Shown in pieces: positions 43,602-55,226 of a DNA stretch of 64,000 nt. The stretch's first letter is position 1, and each line of letters starts with the position of its first letter. Below the pieces are notes generated by a model. That model saw only the letters and a program-made list of their open reading frames with translations, did not search any database and was not told the origin of the DNA. A program made the translations under genes and the position numbers. Source of the DNA: Lotus japonicus (taxonomy: Eukaryota; Streptophyta; Magnoliopsida; Fabales; Fabaceae). The stretch is taken from positions 41,716,066 to 41,780,065 of the forward strand of contig NC_080042.1 of assembly GCF_012489685.1 (NCBI RefSeq). Reading direction: 5' to 3'.

Positions 43602-45398
43602 AGATAATCTTGTCCTTAGGTACCCACTTTCTGGGTCCTCTTTTGTTAGTTACCCCAAAGGTTCTGATCACCTTGGGTGTCTCAACATGATATTTTAAAG
43701 GAATATTTGCATGATATTTAGTCATAGAGAAAGATCCCTTTTTAAGAGGGTTTTTAGCAACTTCAGCAGGTACAGGATCAGGCAATATGGTACCAGAGGG
43801 AACAAAGCATTCATACAAGGATTTAGCTTTAGACACAGAAGGCTCATTTCTAATTGGTTTAGAATAGCCAATGCCATGCATTCCATTTCTGCTTACACCA
43901 TAGATCATTGAAGCCATTAAGCTTCTATCTACGCTTTTAGCCAGGAATCTTTGAAAAGATTTTTCATACTTAGATTCATGCTTACTATCAGAGGCATCGC
44001 AGGCAATAACTTCTTCTAACTTTGCAATTTGATTCTTAAGCACAGAGTTAGAATTAACTAAAGCATGGTTATCATTTTTCAAATCAGATATGATTTTCTC
44101 ATGTTCAGAAGGAGTTTTAGAAACAGCAGATAAGTTCTTTTTCAGCTTCTTATGCTTAGACAACAAGGAGTTATACTTATCCATGATATCAGACAAGGCA
44201 TGTTTCAGTTCAGAGGTAGAGAAGGAAGCAAATACCTCATTTTCATCGTCAGAGTCTGGATCTCCTTCTGATTCTGAGTCAGAGTCAACAGCTTCCTTTG
44301 ACTCTGTTCCTTTGTCTTTGACAATAGCCATGAGTCCTTGGACTTCACCATCAGAGTCAACATCCTCTGACTCTGATTCATCGAATGTCACCATCAGACT
44401 CTTCTTGGTCTTGAAGTGCTTCTTTGGCTTCTTGTCCTTCTTCAATTTTGGACAGTCACTTTTGTAGTGCCCTGATTCTTTGCACTCAAAGCAAGTGACT
44501 TCCTTGATTGATGACTTCTTCTGACCTGAGGATTCAGACTTTCCTCTTGCCTTTCCAGAGCCTTTGAACTTGCTCTGCCTGTGCTTCCAGATGCGGTTGA
44601 GTCTCTTGGAGATCAGAGTCAGCTCATCTTCATCAGAATCTTCTGATGCTTCTTCAGATTCTTCTTCTTCAGCTTGAAAGCCTTTGACTTCTCAACCTTA
44701 GCCTTTTCAGATTTGGATTTCAAGGCTATGGACTTTTTCCTCAGATCTTGCATCTCTGAGCGCTTCAGCTCATGGCATTTCAAAATGCTGATGAGTTCTT
44801 CTAAACTCATATTCTCAACATCTCTCGTGAGCTCTATTGAAGTCACCAAAGGCATCCAACTTTCAGGAAGACACCTGATGACCCTTATGACATGATCTTT
44901 TGTTGTGTAGCTCTTGTTGAGAGGACGTATGCCAGCTACAAGCAGTTGAAATCTGGAGAACATTTCTTCAATGGACTCATTTGGCTCCATGATGAAGGAT
45001 TCATACTTTTGGATCAAAGACAATGCCTTTGATTCTTTGACTTTCTTGTTTCCTTCATGAGACATCTTCAGAGAATCAAAAATACCTTTAGCAAACTCAC
45101 GATCTGTAATCTTCTGGTACTCCTCATAGGAGATAGCACTTAGAAGAATTGCTCTTGCTTTGTGATGTTGTGAGTACAGCTTCTTTTGATCTGCAGTCAT
45201 CTCTAACCTTGGGATCTTCTTGCCATCTGCATCAACTGGACGCTCGTAGCCATCCACAATAATATCCCAGAGATCTGCATCGAAACCCAGAAAGAAACTT
45301 TCCAGTCTATCTTTCCAATATTCGAACCTTTGACCGTCGAACATAGGAGGCTTTGCGTTGTAACCATCTCTTTGAGTTTCACTGGTGGTGGCAGCCAT
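43489..45398 (-). pseudogene. gag: gag of copy E, one frameshift
   Basis: ATG at 45398 (MAATTSETQ) opens the UBN2-like part. A 1-bp deletion near 44680 (TTGAAAGCC against TTGAAGAGCC on the plus strand) shifts the frame before the zinc knuckle. The rest, with the CCHC knuckle, acidic stretch and coiled coil, is open to 43489. Everything else matches the intact gag of C, so this may be a sequencing error. Confidence 0.9.
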
Positions 45399-45456
45399 TG
45401 TTTTTCACACCGGCCCGGATCACTGAACACTGTTAGGTGTGGTAATCAGAACTTGC

Positions 45457-45468
45457 GCTCTGATACCA
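45457..45468 (-). other. Primer binding site (initiator-Met tRNA), copy E
   Basis: TGGTATCAGAGC on the minus strand, two bases after the 5' LTR. Confidence 0.93.
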
Positions 45469-45470
45469 AT

Positions 45471-46680
45471 TGAAGGTATGAAAAACGGTAGAAAGGGGGG
45501 GTTTGAATAACGTTTTCAGTACAAAACTACCACCTTAAAGATTTTAACAAATCTTTTCGAGAACTAAGTGCAAAAGATAGAGATAGACAAGCACACAAGG
45601 ATTTTATCCTGGTTCACTTGATAAATCACTCAAGCTACTCCAGTCCACCCGTTAAGGTGATTTCTTCCTTCTTAGAATGAAGGCAATCCACTAATCAGGT
45701 AAGAGTTACAACTGCACTTGAAACCTACAAGTGACTAACAATTACACTGACTTAGCTCACACTAAGATTCACTCTCTTAGTCTTCTCTAGGATCCGATCA
45801 ACCTTGATCTCCTAAAGGAAAATCAAACAACTGTTTGAGGTTGGTGTTTACAAGGGTTTGCTTCTGAATAAGCTGAGTGTAAACTAAATAAATTACAAGA
45901 TGAAAGAAAGCTTAGAATATTTTGAATGTCTTGCGCGTGTGTTGCTTCTTAGTTTCTTAGCCGCTTCTTTCAATCTTCAGCCTCTATATATACTCCAAGG
46001 ATTAGGGTTGAGCGTTGCATGGGAAATGCTACCGTTGGAGGGCAGTTCTGGAAAATCCAGCTTCTGCTGTGGCTGAGAACGTTAGGTAGGTCGTCAGGAA
46101 GGTACACTGCTTTTGTACTTGGATAGCGACTTGACCTTTTAACCTAGGAGACTTCTGATCAGAGGAATGCTTCGTATAGGAACTTGTGAAGCCGGTTGAT
46201 CAGAGTCAGAGGGAAAGCACAGATCCTCTGACCATTGTATCTTCTGATTCTGAACTCAGAGGGAAGAACATGGCCTTCAGAGTTTCTTGCTTCTGGACTT
46301 CAGAGTTTCCACTATTCAGCTTCTGGATCTTCAGAGTCTTCTACACCATCGGAACATCTGAACCTTCAGTGTTTCTTGGTTGTCAGAACTTCTGGATCAT
46401 CAGAGCTTCTAGCGACTGAGTCCTCATCAGAGTTTGTATAGCTTCAGATCTTCTGAAGCTTTTCCACTGTTCATACTGAACATGGTGAATGCGAAAGCGT
46501 TGCTTGGGTTACCCTTTATACACAGTGCTTCTGATTTGTGTGAAATTGAGTCAGGGTCAGAGCCTGTAAATAGCACACTCAGAAAAACACGTTAGAGTAC
46601 CACAATTGTTCATATCAAAAGGTTAACTTGTAATCATCAAAACATAGAGTTGTACTACTAGATCAAAACTTGATCTTACA
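45471..46680 (-). repeat. 5' LTR of copy E
   Basis: This 1210-bp LTR has TG...CA ends and TATATATA at 45985-45992. The bases just outside (46681-46685, CTTGG) should be the target duplication in F. The partner copy would lie in the gap at 34639-34738. Confidence 0.93.
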
Positions 46681-48203
46681 CTTGGGGAATGTGGTGGAGA
46701 GGTGGTTTGTTCGGCTGGCTGGGATTCAGGAATAGGAGTGAGGGGATTTGAGGAGTGTTGAAGCAAGGCAGAAATAGGGAGTGCATCAAATAAATTCAAA
46801 TCATCATCAGAAGCAAGTGCAGGCTTACTTGAATGTGCTGATGATCGAGTCACTCTGGCAGGAGGTTCAGTCCTTCTGACCACTTCAGCAGCTGGTTCCA
46901 CCCGAGTAGGCTTCACCACGATTCTGACCTTCTTCTGCTTCTTCTTTGGAGGACCATCCTCACTATCATCATCATCACCATCATCAGGCTTTCTCTTCGT
47001 CTTCTTGACCAGAGGGACATCAGAGTCTTCAGAGGATTCTTCCAGAACCATCTTCCTCTGAGCTTTCTTCTTTGGAGGAGAAGGAAACTCTGGAGCTGGC
47101 GGTAGTCTGCTGATGAAATCATCAAGGTCAATCTCGAATCCTTGAGCCCTGAGGTCTTCAACATAGCATCTGATGGCTTCAGGATGGTCCGCTTGAGTCC
47201 ACAGAGGGTAGTCATTCAGAGGCATTCTTCTTCCTCTGATCTCAGAAGATGTGTCTTCATGAGCAGGAGCAATCTTCTTCTGGATTAAGCCCATCTTCTT
47301 CAAGGAGTTTGCAGTGAAGACATCACTGACAATTGTGCTCAAATCCTCTGTGCAACCAGCATCGATCAAATCTTGCACCAAGTTGCTTTCAATGAGAAAG
47401 TCTGAGAGCAGCCTCCCAAAAGGGATGTATTTGATTGCAGACTTGATGGAGGCGGTGGTGCGAGACTTCCGGATGCATTCCTTTAAGTAGGAGAACAGGA
47501 AGTAGGGAAGGCAGATCTTCTCCTTGTCTTGAATGAAGAACAGCATCGCCTTCTGGTTGAAGTTGATGTAGTCTGGAGAACTGCCCTTCGGTCTCTGGTT
47601 TATGCAGTTGAGCAGGATCTTGTGCCAGATTCTGAGTTTGGGGTGAAGATCCATCACTTTGTAACTCGTCTTGCCCGGTTTGAAGGTGGTGTACAGAGCC
47701 TGGTTGACTATGTCCTTGGTGCTGGGTTTCAGCTTCGATTCCGTCAGTTGGAAACGATACCCATAAGCAGTATCTGCACCTAGCAGATTCACGAATGACT
47801 TCTCAGTGATAATGATCTTCCTGCCAAGAATGTGAGAGACCACCTGAGTGTCATCGCAGTCTGCGTGCTTCCAGAATTCCTTTACCAATTTCTCATACAC
47901 CGGTCCTCGAAGTCGATTGAAATAGTTTCCCCAACCTTGAGCTTGGACTTCAGGACGAAGATCAAACCCATTTGCAGCCAGGTTGTCGAGGTTGAATCTC
48001 CATTCTGCCAGGACTTGGAGTTCCTCAGGAGCAAATACGCAGTGAACGGCACAGCCCCGTTCTGCAATAGGAACAATCTGCTCTTGAGCTTGAACTTGTT
48101 CTTGTACCGGGTTCTCAGAGCCCCTTTTACCCGTTGCCAAACCAACTTCCATGTGAGGGAACTGAGGTGTATCTGCAGTAGATCTTCTGGTTTGTCTCAC
48201 CAT
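46681..48203 (-). pseudogene. Envelope-like ORF of copy F, interrupted by copy E
   Basis: ATG at 48203 (MVRQTRRSTADTPQF) opens 507 codons without a break up to the insertion point, just after the PPHSPR-encoding region (CCCCAAG). It includes the N-terminal block and both basic clusters (KKKAQRK and KKKQKKVRI). The frame then runs a few codons into the LTR of E. The C-terminal half should continue beyond E, past the third gap. Confidence 0.88.
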
Positions 48204-48646
48204 TTTGAAGAGGTTGAAGGTTTGAGGTAGAAGATGAAGTTTGAAGGATGAAGAGAGATCGAGAGAGAAATCAAGAAAGAGGCGGTTTTGAAAAGCAGAG
48301 AGTGCGAGAGTGAAAACCGGAAGTGAACGAGAACGTGTGTGTATAGTGGGTTTTATCAAATAACCGTTGTTGATTCAAAAAGCACTGTAAGATCAACAGT
48401 TGAAAATTAAAGATAGATAGTAACAGTAAAATACACAATCACACACAGGAGATAAGCATATCTACACGCAATCATAACAGACTGTCACACGGGCACAAGG
48501 AATTATGCATCAGAAATTCTGACACACGTGTTGTTGTCTCAGCTTCAGAGTCAGTACCAGTGGGCACACACACTCTGATTGAGTTACCTTCTGGACTAGA
48601 CATCTTCTGATCAAGAAGTATCATAGTCAGAGGTTCTGATCCATCT
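48204..48646 (-). promoter_or_regulatory. pol to envelope-like spacer (copy F)
   Basis: This conserved 443-bp spacer has a CT-rich leader-like end next to the ATG on the minus strand. No gene is seen. Confidence 0.4.
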
Positions 48647-51600
48647 TCACTCTGGACAAAAGTCCATGTTTAGATTTTTCAGAATAAAATTAAATCTATC
48701 TTCAGCTAAGGGCTTTGTAAAGATATCTGCCCATTGATGGTCAGTATCAACAAACTTCAGAAGAAGTACGCCCTTCTGCACATAATCTCTAATGAAGTGA
48801 TACTTTACCTCAATGTGCTTTGCCCTTGAATGCAAGATAGGATTCTTGCTCAACGAGATTGCAGCAGTGTTATCACAATAAATTGGGATATTGCTCTCAA
48901 GGATCTGATAATCCTCCAGCTGATGTTTCATCCAGAGCATCTGAGTGCTGCATATTGCTGCTGAGATATATTCTGCCTCTGCAGTTGATAGTGCAATGGT
49001 TGATTGCCTCTTGCTTGCCCATGAGACTAGATTGCTTCCCAGAAATTGACAATTTCCAGAAGTACTTTTTCTCTCTGTTCTATCTCCAGCATAATCAGCA
49101 TCACAATAACCTGAAAGCTTATACTCTGATGTTTTCTTATACATCAAGCCACGGTTAGTGGTGCCTTTCAGATACCTTAGGATCCTCTTAACAGCAGTTA
49201 AGTGGGTTTCCCTTGGATCTGATTGGAAACGAGCACATAAGTGAACACTAAATAATATGTCTGGCCTAGATGCAGTTAAGTATAGAAGTGAACCTATCAT
49301 TCCACGATAGAGCTTCTGACATACTTTACCACTTTTATCTTCTTTCTCCAAAATGCATGTAGGATGCATTGGAGTCTTGGCCACTGTAGATTCCAGCATA
49401 TTGAACTTCTTCAGAAGTTCTTTAGTGTACTTGCTCTGATGGATATATGTTCCTTCTGGTGTTTGATCAACTTGTATTCCCAGAAAGTACTTTAATTCTC
49501 CCATCATACTCATCTCAAATTCAGCCTGCATCATCTCAGAAAATTCTTTGCATAGAGATTGATTAGCAGAACCAAATATAATATCATCAACATAAATTTG
49601 CACAATTAAGATATCATCTTTATAAGTCTTGCAAAAAAGAGTTGTATCTACTTTACCCCTTACAAACTCATTCTCCAGAAGGAATGAGCTAAGTCTCTCA
49701 TACCATGCTCTGGGAGCTTGCTTCAGACCGTAGAGTGATTTCTTCAATTTGAACACATGGTCTGGTTTCTTTTCATCTTCAAAACCTGGGGGTTGATGAA
49801 CATAGACTTCCTCTGAGATATAACCATTTAGGAAGGCACTCTTTACGTCCATCTGATGTAGAACTATGTTGTGATTTACTGAGAAGGAGATCAACAGTCT
49901 AATTGCCTCCAGTCTTGCTACCGGAGCAAATGTTTCAGTGTAGTCTATTCCTTCCTGCTGGCTGTAGCCTTGAGCAACTAGCCTTGCCTTGTTTCTGACT
50001 ACTTCTCCTTTCTCATTTAGCTTGTTTCTGAATACCCATTTCGTTCCAATAACATGGACACTCTCAGGCTTCTTCACTAAGCTCCAAACATCGTTCTTGG
50101 AGAATTGATTCAGTTCTTCTTCCATGGCCAGAATCCAATCCTTGTCCTGAAGAGCTTCATCTATGGACTTGGGTTCAATTAAGGACACCAATCCTTTCAG
50201 ACTCAGCAAGGTCTCTTCAGAGGGTCTGAAGGCAGATCTGGTTCTGACTGGTTCATCTTTGTTGCCCAGAATCAATTCCTTAGGGTGAGCTGCAGTGATT
50301 CTGCTCTTCTTCAGAGTTTGTGAGTTAGAGGGACCAGCTTCTTCCTCTGGTTCATCTTCCTCTGGCTCAACTTCCTCTGGAGCTTTGCCTTTGTCAGAAA
50401 CATTAATGCTTAAATCTGCAAACTTTTCAACTAGCTTTGACTGGTCAGAGTCAAGCTTATCATCAAATCTAACATGAATAGATTCTTCAATAGTCTTAGC
50501 ATCAGTATTATAAAATCTAAAACCTTTAGATCTATCAGAATAACCAAGTAATAGACACTTAGAAGACTTAGCATCAAATTTATGCAATCTATCCTTAGTA
50601 TTGAGAACATAACAAACACAGCCAAAAGGATGAAAATAAGAAATGTTGGGTTTTATGTTCTTCCACAATTCATAAGGAGTCTTATTCAGAATTGGTCTCA
50701 CAGAGATTCTGTTCTGAATGTAACATGCTGTATTTACTGCCTCTGCCCAAAAGTGCTTAGCCATGCCAGTTTCTTGGAGCATGGTTCTAGCCATCTCCTG
50801 AAGAGTTCTGTTCTTCCTCTCAACAACACCATTTTGTTGAGGAGTTCTGGGACAAGAGAAATCATGTGCAATTCCATAGGAATCAAACAGACTCTCCAAC
50901 TTGTCATTCTCAAACTCTCCACCATGGTCACTTCTGACACGCACAATCCTACAAGCCTTCTCGTTTTGCACTTGAGCAATGAAGGTAGAGAACACAGCAT
51001 GAGACTCATCCTTGCGGGTTAGAAACTTTACCCATGTCCAGCGGCTATAGTCATCAACGATAACCATCCCATATCTCTTGCCACCTATAGACTCAGTTTT
51101 CACTGGTCCAAACAGGTCGATATGCAGAAGTTCCAACGGCCTTGAGGTTGAGACAACATTCTTTGCCTTGAAAGGGACTTTTGTGAATTTGCCTTTCTGA
51201 CATGCTTCACAAAGAGCGTCTGAAGCGAACTTCAGATTGGGTAAGCCCCTGACAAGGTTTAGCTTGCTCAGCTGAGAAATCTTTCTCATACTGGCATGCC
51301 CTAACCGTCTATGCCATACCCACTGCTCTTCATTAACAGACAGAAGGCACTTCACATTCTGAGCCTCCAACTCAGATAATCTGATCTTATAAATGTTGTT
51401 CTTCCTCTTGCTGTTAAACAGAACAGAGCCATCGATCTGACTTACAGCCCGGCAGGACTTTTGATTGAATATAACATCATAACCCTTGTCAGCTAATTGA
51501 CTTATAGACAATAAGTTATGTGTTAAACCGTCTACCAATAAAACATTATCAATGCATGGACTACTATCTACACAAATAGTACCAGTACCAACAATTTTAC

Positions 51601-51751
51601 CCTTTTCATTTCCTCCGAAGCCAACTTCGCCTCCAGGCTTAAGTTTCAGCTCTCGGAACATACGCTTTTCTCCCGTCATGTGACGCGAGCATCCACTGTC
51701 CAGATACCATGATTGGTGTTTCAGTGGAGCTATCAAGGATATCTGCAACAT
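48647..51751 (-). CDS. pol: pol polyprotein of copy F, intact 1034 aa
   Basis: One uninterrupted frame from ATG at 51751 holds protease DSGCS, integrase finger and DD35E triad (D212, D275, E311), RT YVDD and RNase H, the same length as in E. Small differences from E include a Leu to Arg change in [11 protein letters not shown] and Phe to Leu in ENDKLESL. Although intact, it lies in an element whose gag is split by copy G, so it is probably not expressed from its own LTR. Confidence 0.95.
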   Translation of the reverse strand: MLQISLIAPLKHQSWYLDSGCSRHMTGEKRMFRELKLKPGGEVGFGGNEKGKIVGTGTICVDSSPCIDNVLLVDGLTHNLLSISQLADKGYDVIFNQKSCRAVSQIDGSVLFNSKRKNNIYKIRLSELEAQNVKCLLSVNEEQWVWHRRLGHASMRKISQLSKLNLVRGLPNLKFASDALCEACQKGKFTKVPFKAKNVVSTSRPLELLHIDLFGPVKTESIGGKRYGMVIVDDYSRWTWVKFLTRKDESHAVFSTFIAQVQNEKACRIVRVRSDHGGEFENDKLESLFDSYGIAHDFSCPRTPQQNGVVERKNRTLQEMARTMLQETGMAKHFWAEAVNTACYIQNRISVRPILNKTPYELWKNIKPNISYFHPFGCVCYVLNTKDRLHKFDAKSSKCLLLGYSDRSKGFRFYNTDAKTIEESIHVRFDDKLDSDQSKLVEKFADLSINVSDKGKAPEEVEPEEDEPEEEAGPSNSQTLKKSRITAAHPKELILGNKDEPVRTRSAFRPSEETLLSLKGLVSLIEPKSIDEALQDKDWILAMEEELNQFSKNDVWSLVKKPESVHVIGTKWVFRNKLNEKGEVVRNKARLVAQGYSQQEGIDYTETFAPVARLEAIRLLISFSVNHNIVLHQMDVKSAFLNGYISEEVYVHQPPGFEDEKKPDHVFKLKKSLYGLKQAPRAWYERLSSFLLENEFVRGKVDTTLFCKTYKDDILIVQIYVDDIIFGSANQSLCKEFSEMMQAEFEMSMMGELKYFLGIQVDQTPEGTYIHQSKYTKELLKKFNMLESTVAKTPMHPTCILEKEDKSGKVCQKLYRGMIGSLLYLTASRPDILFSVHLCARFQSDPRETHLTAVKRILRYLKGTTNRGLMYKKTSEYKLSGYCDADYAGDRTERKSTSGNCQFLGSNLVSWASKRQSTIALSTAEAEYISAAICSTQMLWMKHQLEDYQILESNIPIYCDNTAAISLSKNPILHSRAKHIEVKYHFIRDYVQKGVLLLKFVDTDHQWADIFTKPLAEDRFNFILKNLNMDFCPE

Positions 51752-52596
51752 AGATGATCTTGTCCTTAGGTACCCACTTTCTGGGTCCTCTTTTGTTAGT
51801 TACCCCAGAGGTTCTGATCACCTTGGGTGTCTCAACATAATATTTTAAAGGAATATTTGCATGATATTTAGTCATAGAGAAAGATCCCTTTTTAAGAGGA
51901 TGTTTAGCAACTTTAGCAGGTACAGGATCAGGCAATATGGTACCAGAGGGAACAAAGCATTCATACAAGGATTTAGCTTTAGACATAGAAGGCTCATTTC
52001 TAATTGGTTTAGAATAGCCAATGCCATGCATTCCATTTCTGCTTACGCCATAGATCATTGAAGCCATTAAGCTTCTATCCACGCTTTTAGCTAGGAATCT
52101 TTGAAAAGACTTTTCATACTTAGATTCATTTCTACAATCAGAGGCATCACAGGCAACAATTTCTTCTAACTTAGCAATCTGGTTCTTAAGCACAGAGTTA
52201 GAATTTACCAAAGCATGATTTTCATTTTTCAAATCAGAAATAATTTTCTCATGTTCAGAAGGAGTCTTAGAGACAGCAGATAAGTTCTTTTTCAACTTTT
52301 TATGCTTAGACAATAAAGAGTTATACTTATCCATGATATCAGACAAAGCATGTTTCAGTTCAGAGGTAGAGAAGGAAGCGAATACCTCATTTTCATCGTC
52401 TGAGTTAGGATCTCCTTCTGATTCTGAGTCAGAGTCAACAGCTTCCTTTGACTCTGCTCCTTTGTCTTTGACAATGGCCATGAGTCCTTGGACTTCACCA
52501 TCAGAGTCAACATCCTCTGACTCTGATTCATCGAATGTCACCATCAGACTCTTCTTGGTCTTGAAGTGCTTCTTTGGCTTCTTGTCTTTCTTCAAC
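51639..52596 (-). pseudogene. gag: gag of copy F, C-terminal half, interrupted by copy G
   Basis: The frame begins at the LTR of G with LKKDKKPKKHF, just after the zinc knuckle, and is open to 51639. It includes the acidic stretch and coiled coil. The N-terminal half and knuckle should lie beyond the right edge of the window, on the far side of G. The 113-nt overlap with pol is kept. Confidence 0.9.
52592..52596. repeat. Putative target duplication of copy G (TCAAC)
   Basis: These are the five bases of F gag next to the outer end of the 3' LTR of G. The second copy should follow the 5' LTR of G outside the window, so it cannot be confirmed here. Confidence 0.5.
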
Positions 52597-53810
52597 TGAA
52601 GGTATGAAAAACGGTAGAAAGGGGGGGTTTGAATAACGTTTTCAGTACAAAACTACCACCTTAAAGATTTTAACAAATCTTTTCGAGAACTAAGTGCAAA
52701 AGATAGAGATAGAAAAGCACACAAGGATTTTATCCTGGTTCACTTGATAAATCACTCAAGCTACTCCAGTCCACCCGTTAAGGTGATTTCTTCCTTCTTA
52801 GAATGAAGGCAATCCACTAATCAGGTAAGAGTTACAACTGCACTTGAAACCTACAAGTGACTAACAATTACACTGACTTAGCTCACACTAAGATTCACTC
52901 TCTTAGTCTTCTCTAGGATCCGATCAACCTTGATCTCCTAAAGGAAAATCAAACAACTGTTTGAGGTTGGTGTTTACAAGGGTTTGCTTCTGAATAAGCT
53001 GAGTGTAAACTAAATAAATTACAGGATGAAAGAAAGCTTAGAATATTTTGAATATCTTGCGCGTGTGTTGCTTCTCGTATTTTTCTTCGCCGCTTCTTTC
53101 AATCTTCAGCCTCTATATATACTCCAAGGATTAGGGTTGAGCGTTGCATGGGAAATGCTACCGTTGGAGGGCAGTTCTGGAAAATCCAGCTTCTGCTGTG
53201 GCTGAGAACGTTAGGTAGGTCGTCAGGAAGGTACACTTGCTTTTGTACTTGGATAGCGACTTGACCTTTTAACCTAGGAGACTTCTGATCAGGGGAATAC
53301 TTCATATTGGAACTTGTGAAGCCGGTTGATCAGAGTCAGAGGGAAAGCACAGATCCTCTGACCATTGTATCTTCTGATTCTGAACTCAGAGGGAAGAACA
53401 TGGCCTTCAGAGTTTCTTGCTTCTGGACTTCAGAGTTTCCACTATTCAGCTTCTGGATCTTCAGAGTCTTCTACACCATCAGAACATCTGAACCTTCAGT
53501 GTTTCTTGGCTATCAGAACTTCTGGATCTTCAGAGCTTCTAGCGACTGAGTCCTCATCAGAGTTTGTATAGCTTCAGATCTTCTGAAGCTTTTCCACTGT
53601 TCATACTGAACATGGTGAATGCGAAAGCGTTGCTTGGGTTACCCTTTATACACAGTGCTTCTGATTTGTGTGAGATTGAGTTGAGGTCAGAGCCTGTAAA
53701 TAGCACACTCAGAAAAACACGTTAGAGTACCACAATTGTTCATATCAAAAGGTTAACTTGTAATCATCAAAACATAGAGTTGTACTACTAGATCAAAACT
53801 TGATCTTACA
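52597..53810 (-). repeat. 3' LTR of copy G
   Basis: This 1214-bp LTR has TG...CA ends and TATATATA at 53114-53121. Its outer end is joined directly to the middle of F gag, not to a PBS, which shows an insertion rather than a shared LTR. Confidence 0.94.
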
Positions 53811-53811
53811 A

Positions 53812-53824
53812 TCTCCCCCTTTTT
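53812..53824 (-). other. Polypurine tract (copy G)
   Basis: AAAAAGGGGGAGA on the minus strand, one base before the LTR. Confidence 0.92.
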
Positions 53825-54528
53825 GATGATGACAAAACTAAGATTTTTGATGAACAATTCTTAAACAATAAACTGAATTCACTCAGAGTTTAGAGATATA
53901 AAAAAAACTTATCCTGATGTGAATAGTTTATCTTGCTCATTCTGAATTCAAGTCACTGCTTGATTCTGAGCTTAGCTCCCCCTGAATCTAACACTTGATG
54001 AAAACGTTAGTAAAATCTAGATTCTGAGCTAAAACATATAAGAGTTCAGAGTAAAAGGCTTATGACATAGATGAAAAACGAATAATCAGAGCGCATGAGT
54101 GATCAGAGTCATAGACAGGGTATCAGAGTCTTGGGTATCAGAGTCAACTTAGAATCACTTCAGAAGAAGTGAAATGTATTCCTTGTATTTGCCCAGTGAC
54201 ACATCTATGGTCATGAAGGTGGAACTCTTAAAATCTCCAAAAGAAAAATAAGTCACACTAACACATCTTACACATCAAAAACTGGGTTTACTCCCCCTTT
54301 TTGTCATAAGCAAAAAGCTTGGGGTGTGAAAAACTTAGCTTGAAGTACAAGGTACTCCCCCTTAGAGAAGGTCTAAGTTTAAGGAAAATGAAAATGATGT
54401 AAGAATCAGAGTTAGGCGAAAATAAATAGGAGAGTTAATGCAAGGGATGAACGTTTACCACCGGTCAAGTGAGTAAATAGAAGGGTCAGTTACCAAGAAC
54501 TTAACCTCGAGAAACTGTAGGAGCATTA
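53825..54528 (-). other. 3' non-coding region with extra polypurine motifs (copy G)
   Basis: There is no gene. PPT-like motifs on the minus strand lie at 54290-54302 and 54355-54361. The many TCTGA/TCAGA words continue through this part. Confidence 0.75.
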
Positions 54529-54558
54529 ACTTTCAGAGAGAAAGTGAAGCCTATAAAA
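54529..54558 (+). promoter_or_regulatory. Inverted repeat and TATA box of the antisense gene (copy G)
   Basis: ACTTTC-N5-GAAAGT (54529-54545) is followed by TATAAAA (54552-54558), 57 bp before the ATG. The ACGTTGGAGAGA block after the TATA box matches E exactly and C closely. Confidence 0.62.
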
Positions 54559-54615
54559 AAAACGTTGGAGAGAAAGGTAAGCTTCACACCTCGAATAATT
54601 TTCAGTAAGAAAAAA

Positions 54616-55008
54616 ATGGCATCATACAGAACGACATTAGAAGAGCTCAGAAGGAAGGCTTTTGAGGAAGATATGTTCCTCAATATTAGGCATCCCGATG
54701 GTACAAAGACCATACAAGAGCTGACGAAGACACTGCTGGAAGAAGATCTTGGTCCAGAGATGGAGAGAGATCTGAAGGAGTTCCTCTGCTTCGTGGAGGA
54801 GATTCAGGGGCTTTGCCAGCGGGAGCTGAATCTGCTGGAAGAGAAGGAGACTGTGGAAAAGAGACTTAAGACGACAGAAGATAGTCTAGAGAGAGAGGAG
54901 CTGAGCATCAGACTCGGCAACATAGAGTATACACTGGATCGTCTGGAGAAGGAAAGAGTGGAGCAGCGCCAAGAATGCAGAAGAATGAGGAAGGATCCTC
55001 CGTTCTAG
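54616..55008 (+). CDS. Antisense coiled-coil ORF, intact 130 aa (copy G)
   Basis: This is an intact ORF on the strand opposite to the element's other genes, from ATG 54616 (MASYRTTLEELRRKAFEED) to TAG at 55008. An in-frame upstream ATG at 54544 exists, but it lies before the TATA box and is not shared in sequence, so the MASY start is preferred. The protein is charged and Leu/Glu/Lys/Arg-rich with heptad-like patterns at about residues 35-120, ending CRRMRKDPPF. There is no signal or membrane segment. It has the same length as the copy in C with about 72% identity and no indels, while pol differs by only a few percent. TATA upstream and AATAAA downstream make a complete small transcription unit. 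The family is unrecognised. It could act as a particle or nuclear accessory protein or work through antisense RNA; both are guesses. Confidence 0.8.
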   Translation: MASYRTTLEELRRKAFEEDMFLNIRHPDGTKTIQELTKTLLEEDLGPEMERDLKEFLCFVEEIQGLCQRELNLLEEKETVEKRLKTTEDSLEREELSIRLGNIEYTLDRLEKERVEQRQECRRMRKDPPF

Positions 55009-55064
55009 ATATAGGGAATAATGTATGATGGAAAGAAGTATGATGTAAACATAGAACAATTATG

Positions 55065-55070
55065 AATAAA
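55065..55070 (+). terminator. Poly(A) signal of the antisense gene (copy G)
   Basis: AATAAA, 56 bp after the stop of the antisense ORF. Confidence 0.55.
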
Positions 55071-55226
55071 CCAGGTTTTGCAAACATATGTGACACAAAT
55101 ATATATAGATATATGCATATAGAATCACAAACGAACAAATGAAAATAAGTAATTAAAAAGAATAAACAGAGTTTAACAAAAAGGAAAACAAAGTAAACGA
55201 AAGAAGAAAAAGAAGAGATCCTAAGA

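Larger units (their letters stand above)
34739..46680 (-). mobile_element. Copy E: near-complete Sirevirus-type element, inserted in copy F
   Basis: On the minus strand the order is 5' LTR (45471-46680), PBS, gag, pol, spacer, envelope-like ORF, antisense gene, PPT and 3' LTR (cut by the gap). The two LTRs share private variants (for example AGTCAGGGTCAGAGCC) and differ almost only by 1-bp indels, so insertion is recent. Its right end abuts the middle of the envelope-like ORF of F. Confidence 0.93.
46681..52596 (-). mobile_element. Copy F: host element split by E and G
   Basis: F is visible only between two younger elements. Its envelope-like ORF stops at the LTR of E on the left, and its gag stops at the LTR of G on the right. 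Spacer and pol are complete. Its own LTRs are not in the window. Confidence 0.9.

Noticed and set aside
52597..53810. LTR shared between F and G as in C-D
   Set aside because: The LTR joins the middle of F gag with no PBS, and its variants match the G LTR at 63491, so it is a nested insertion.
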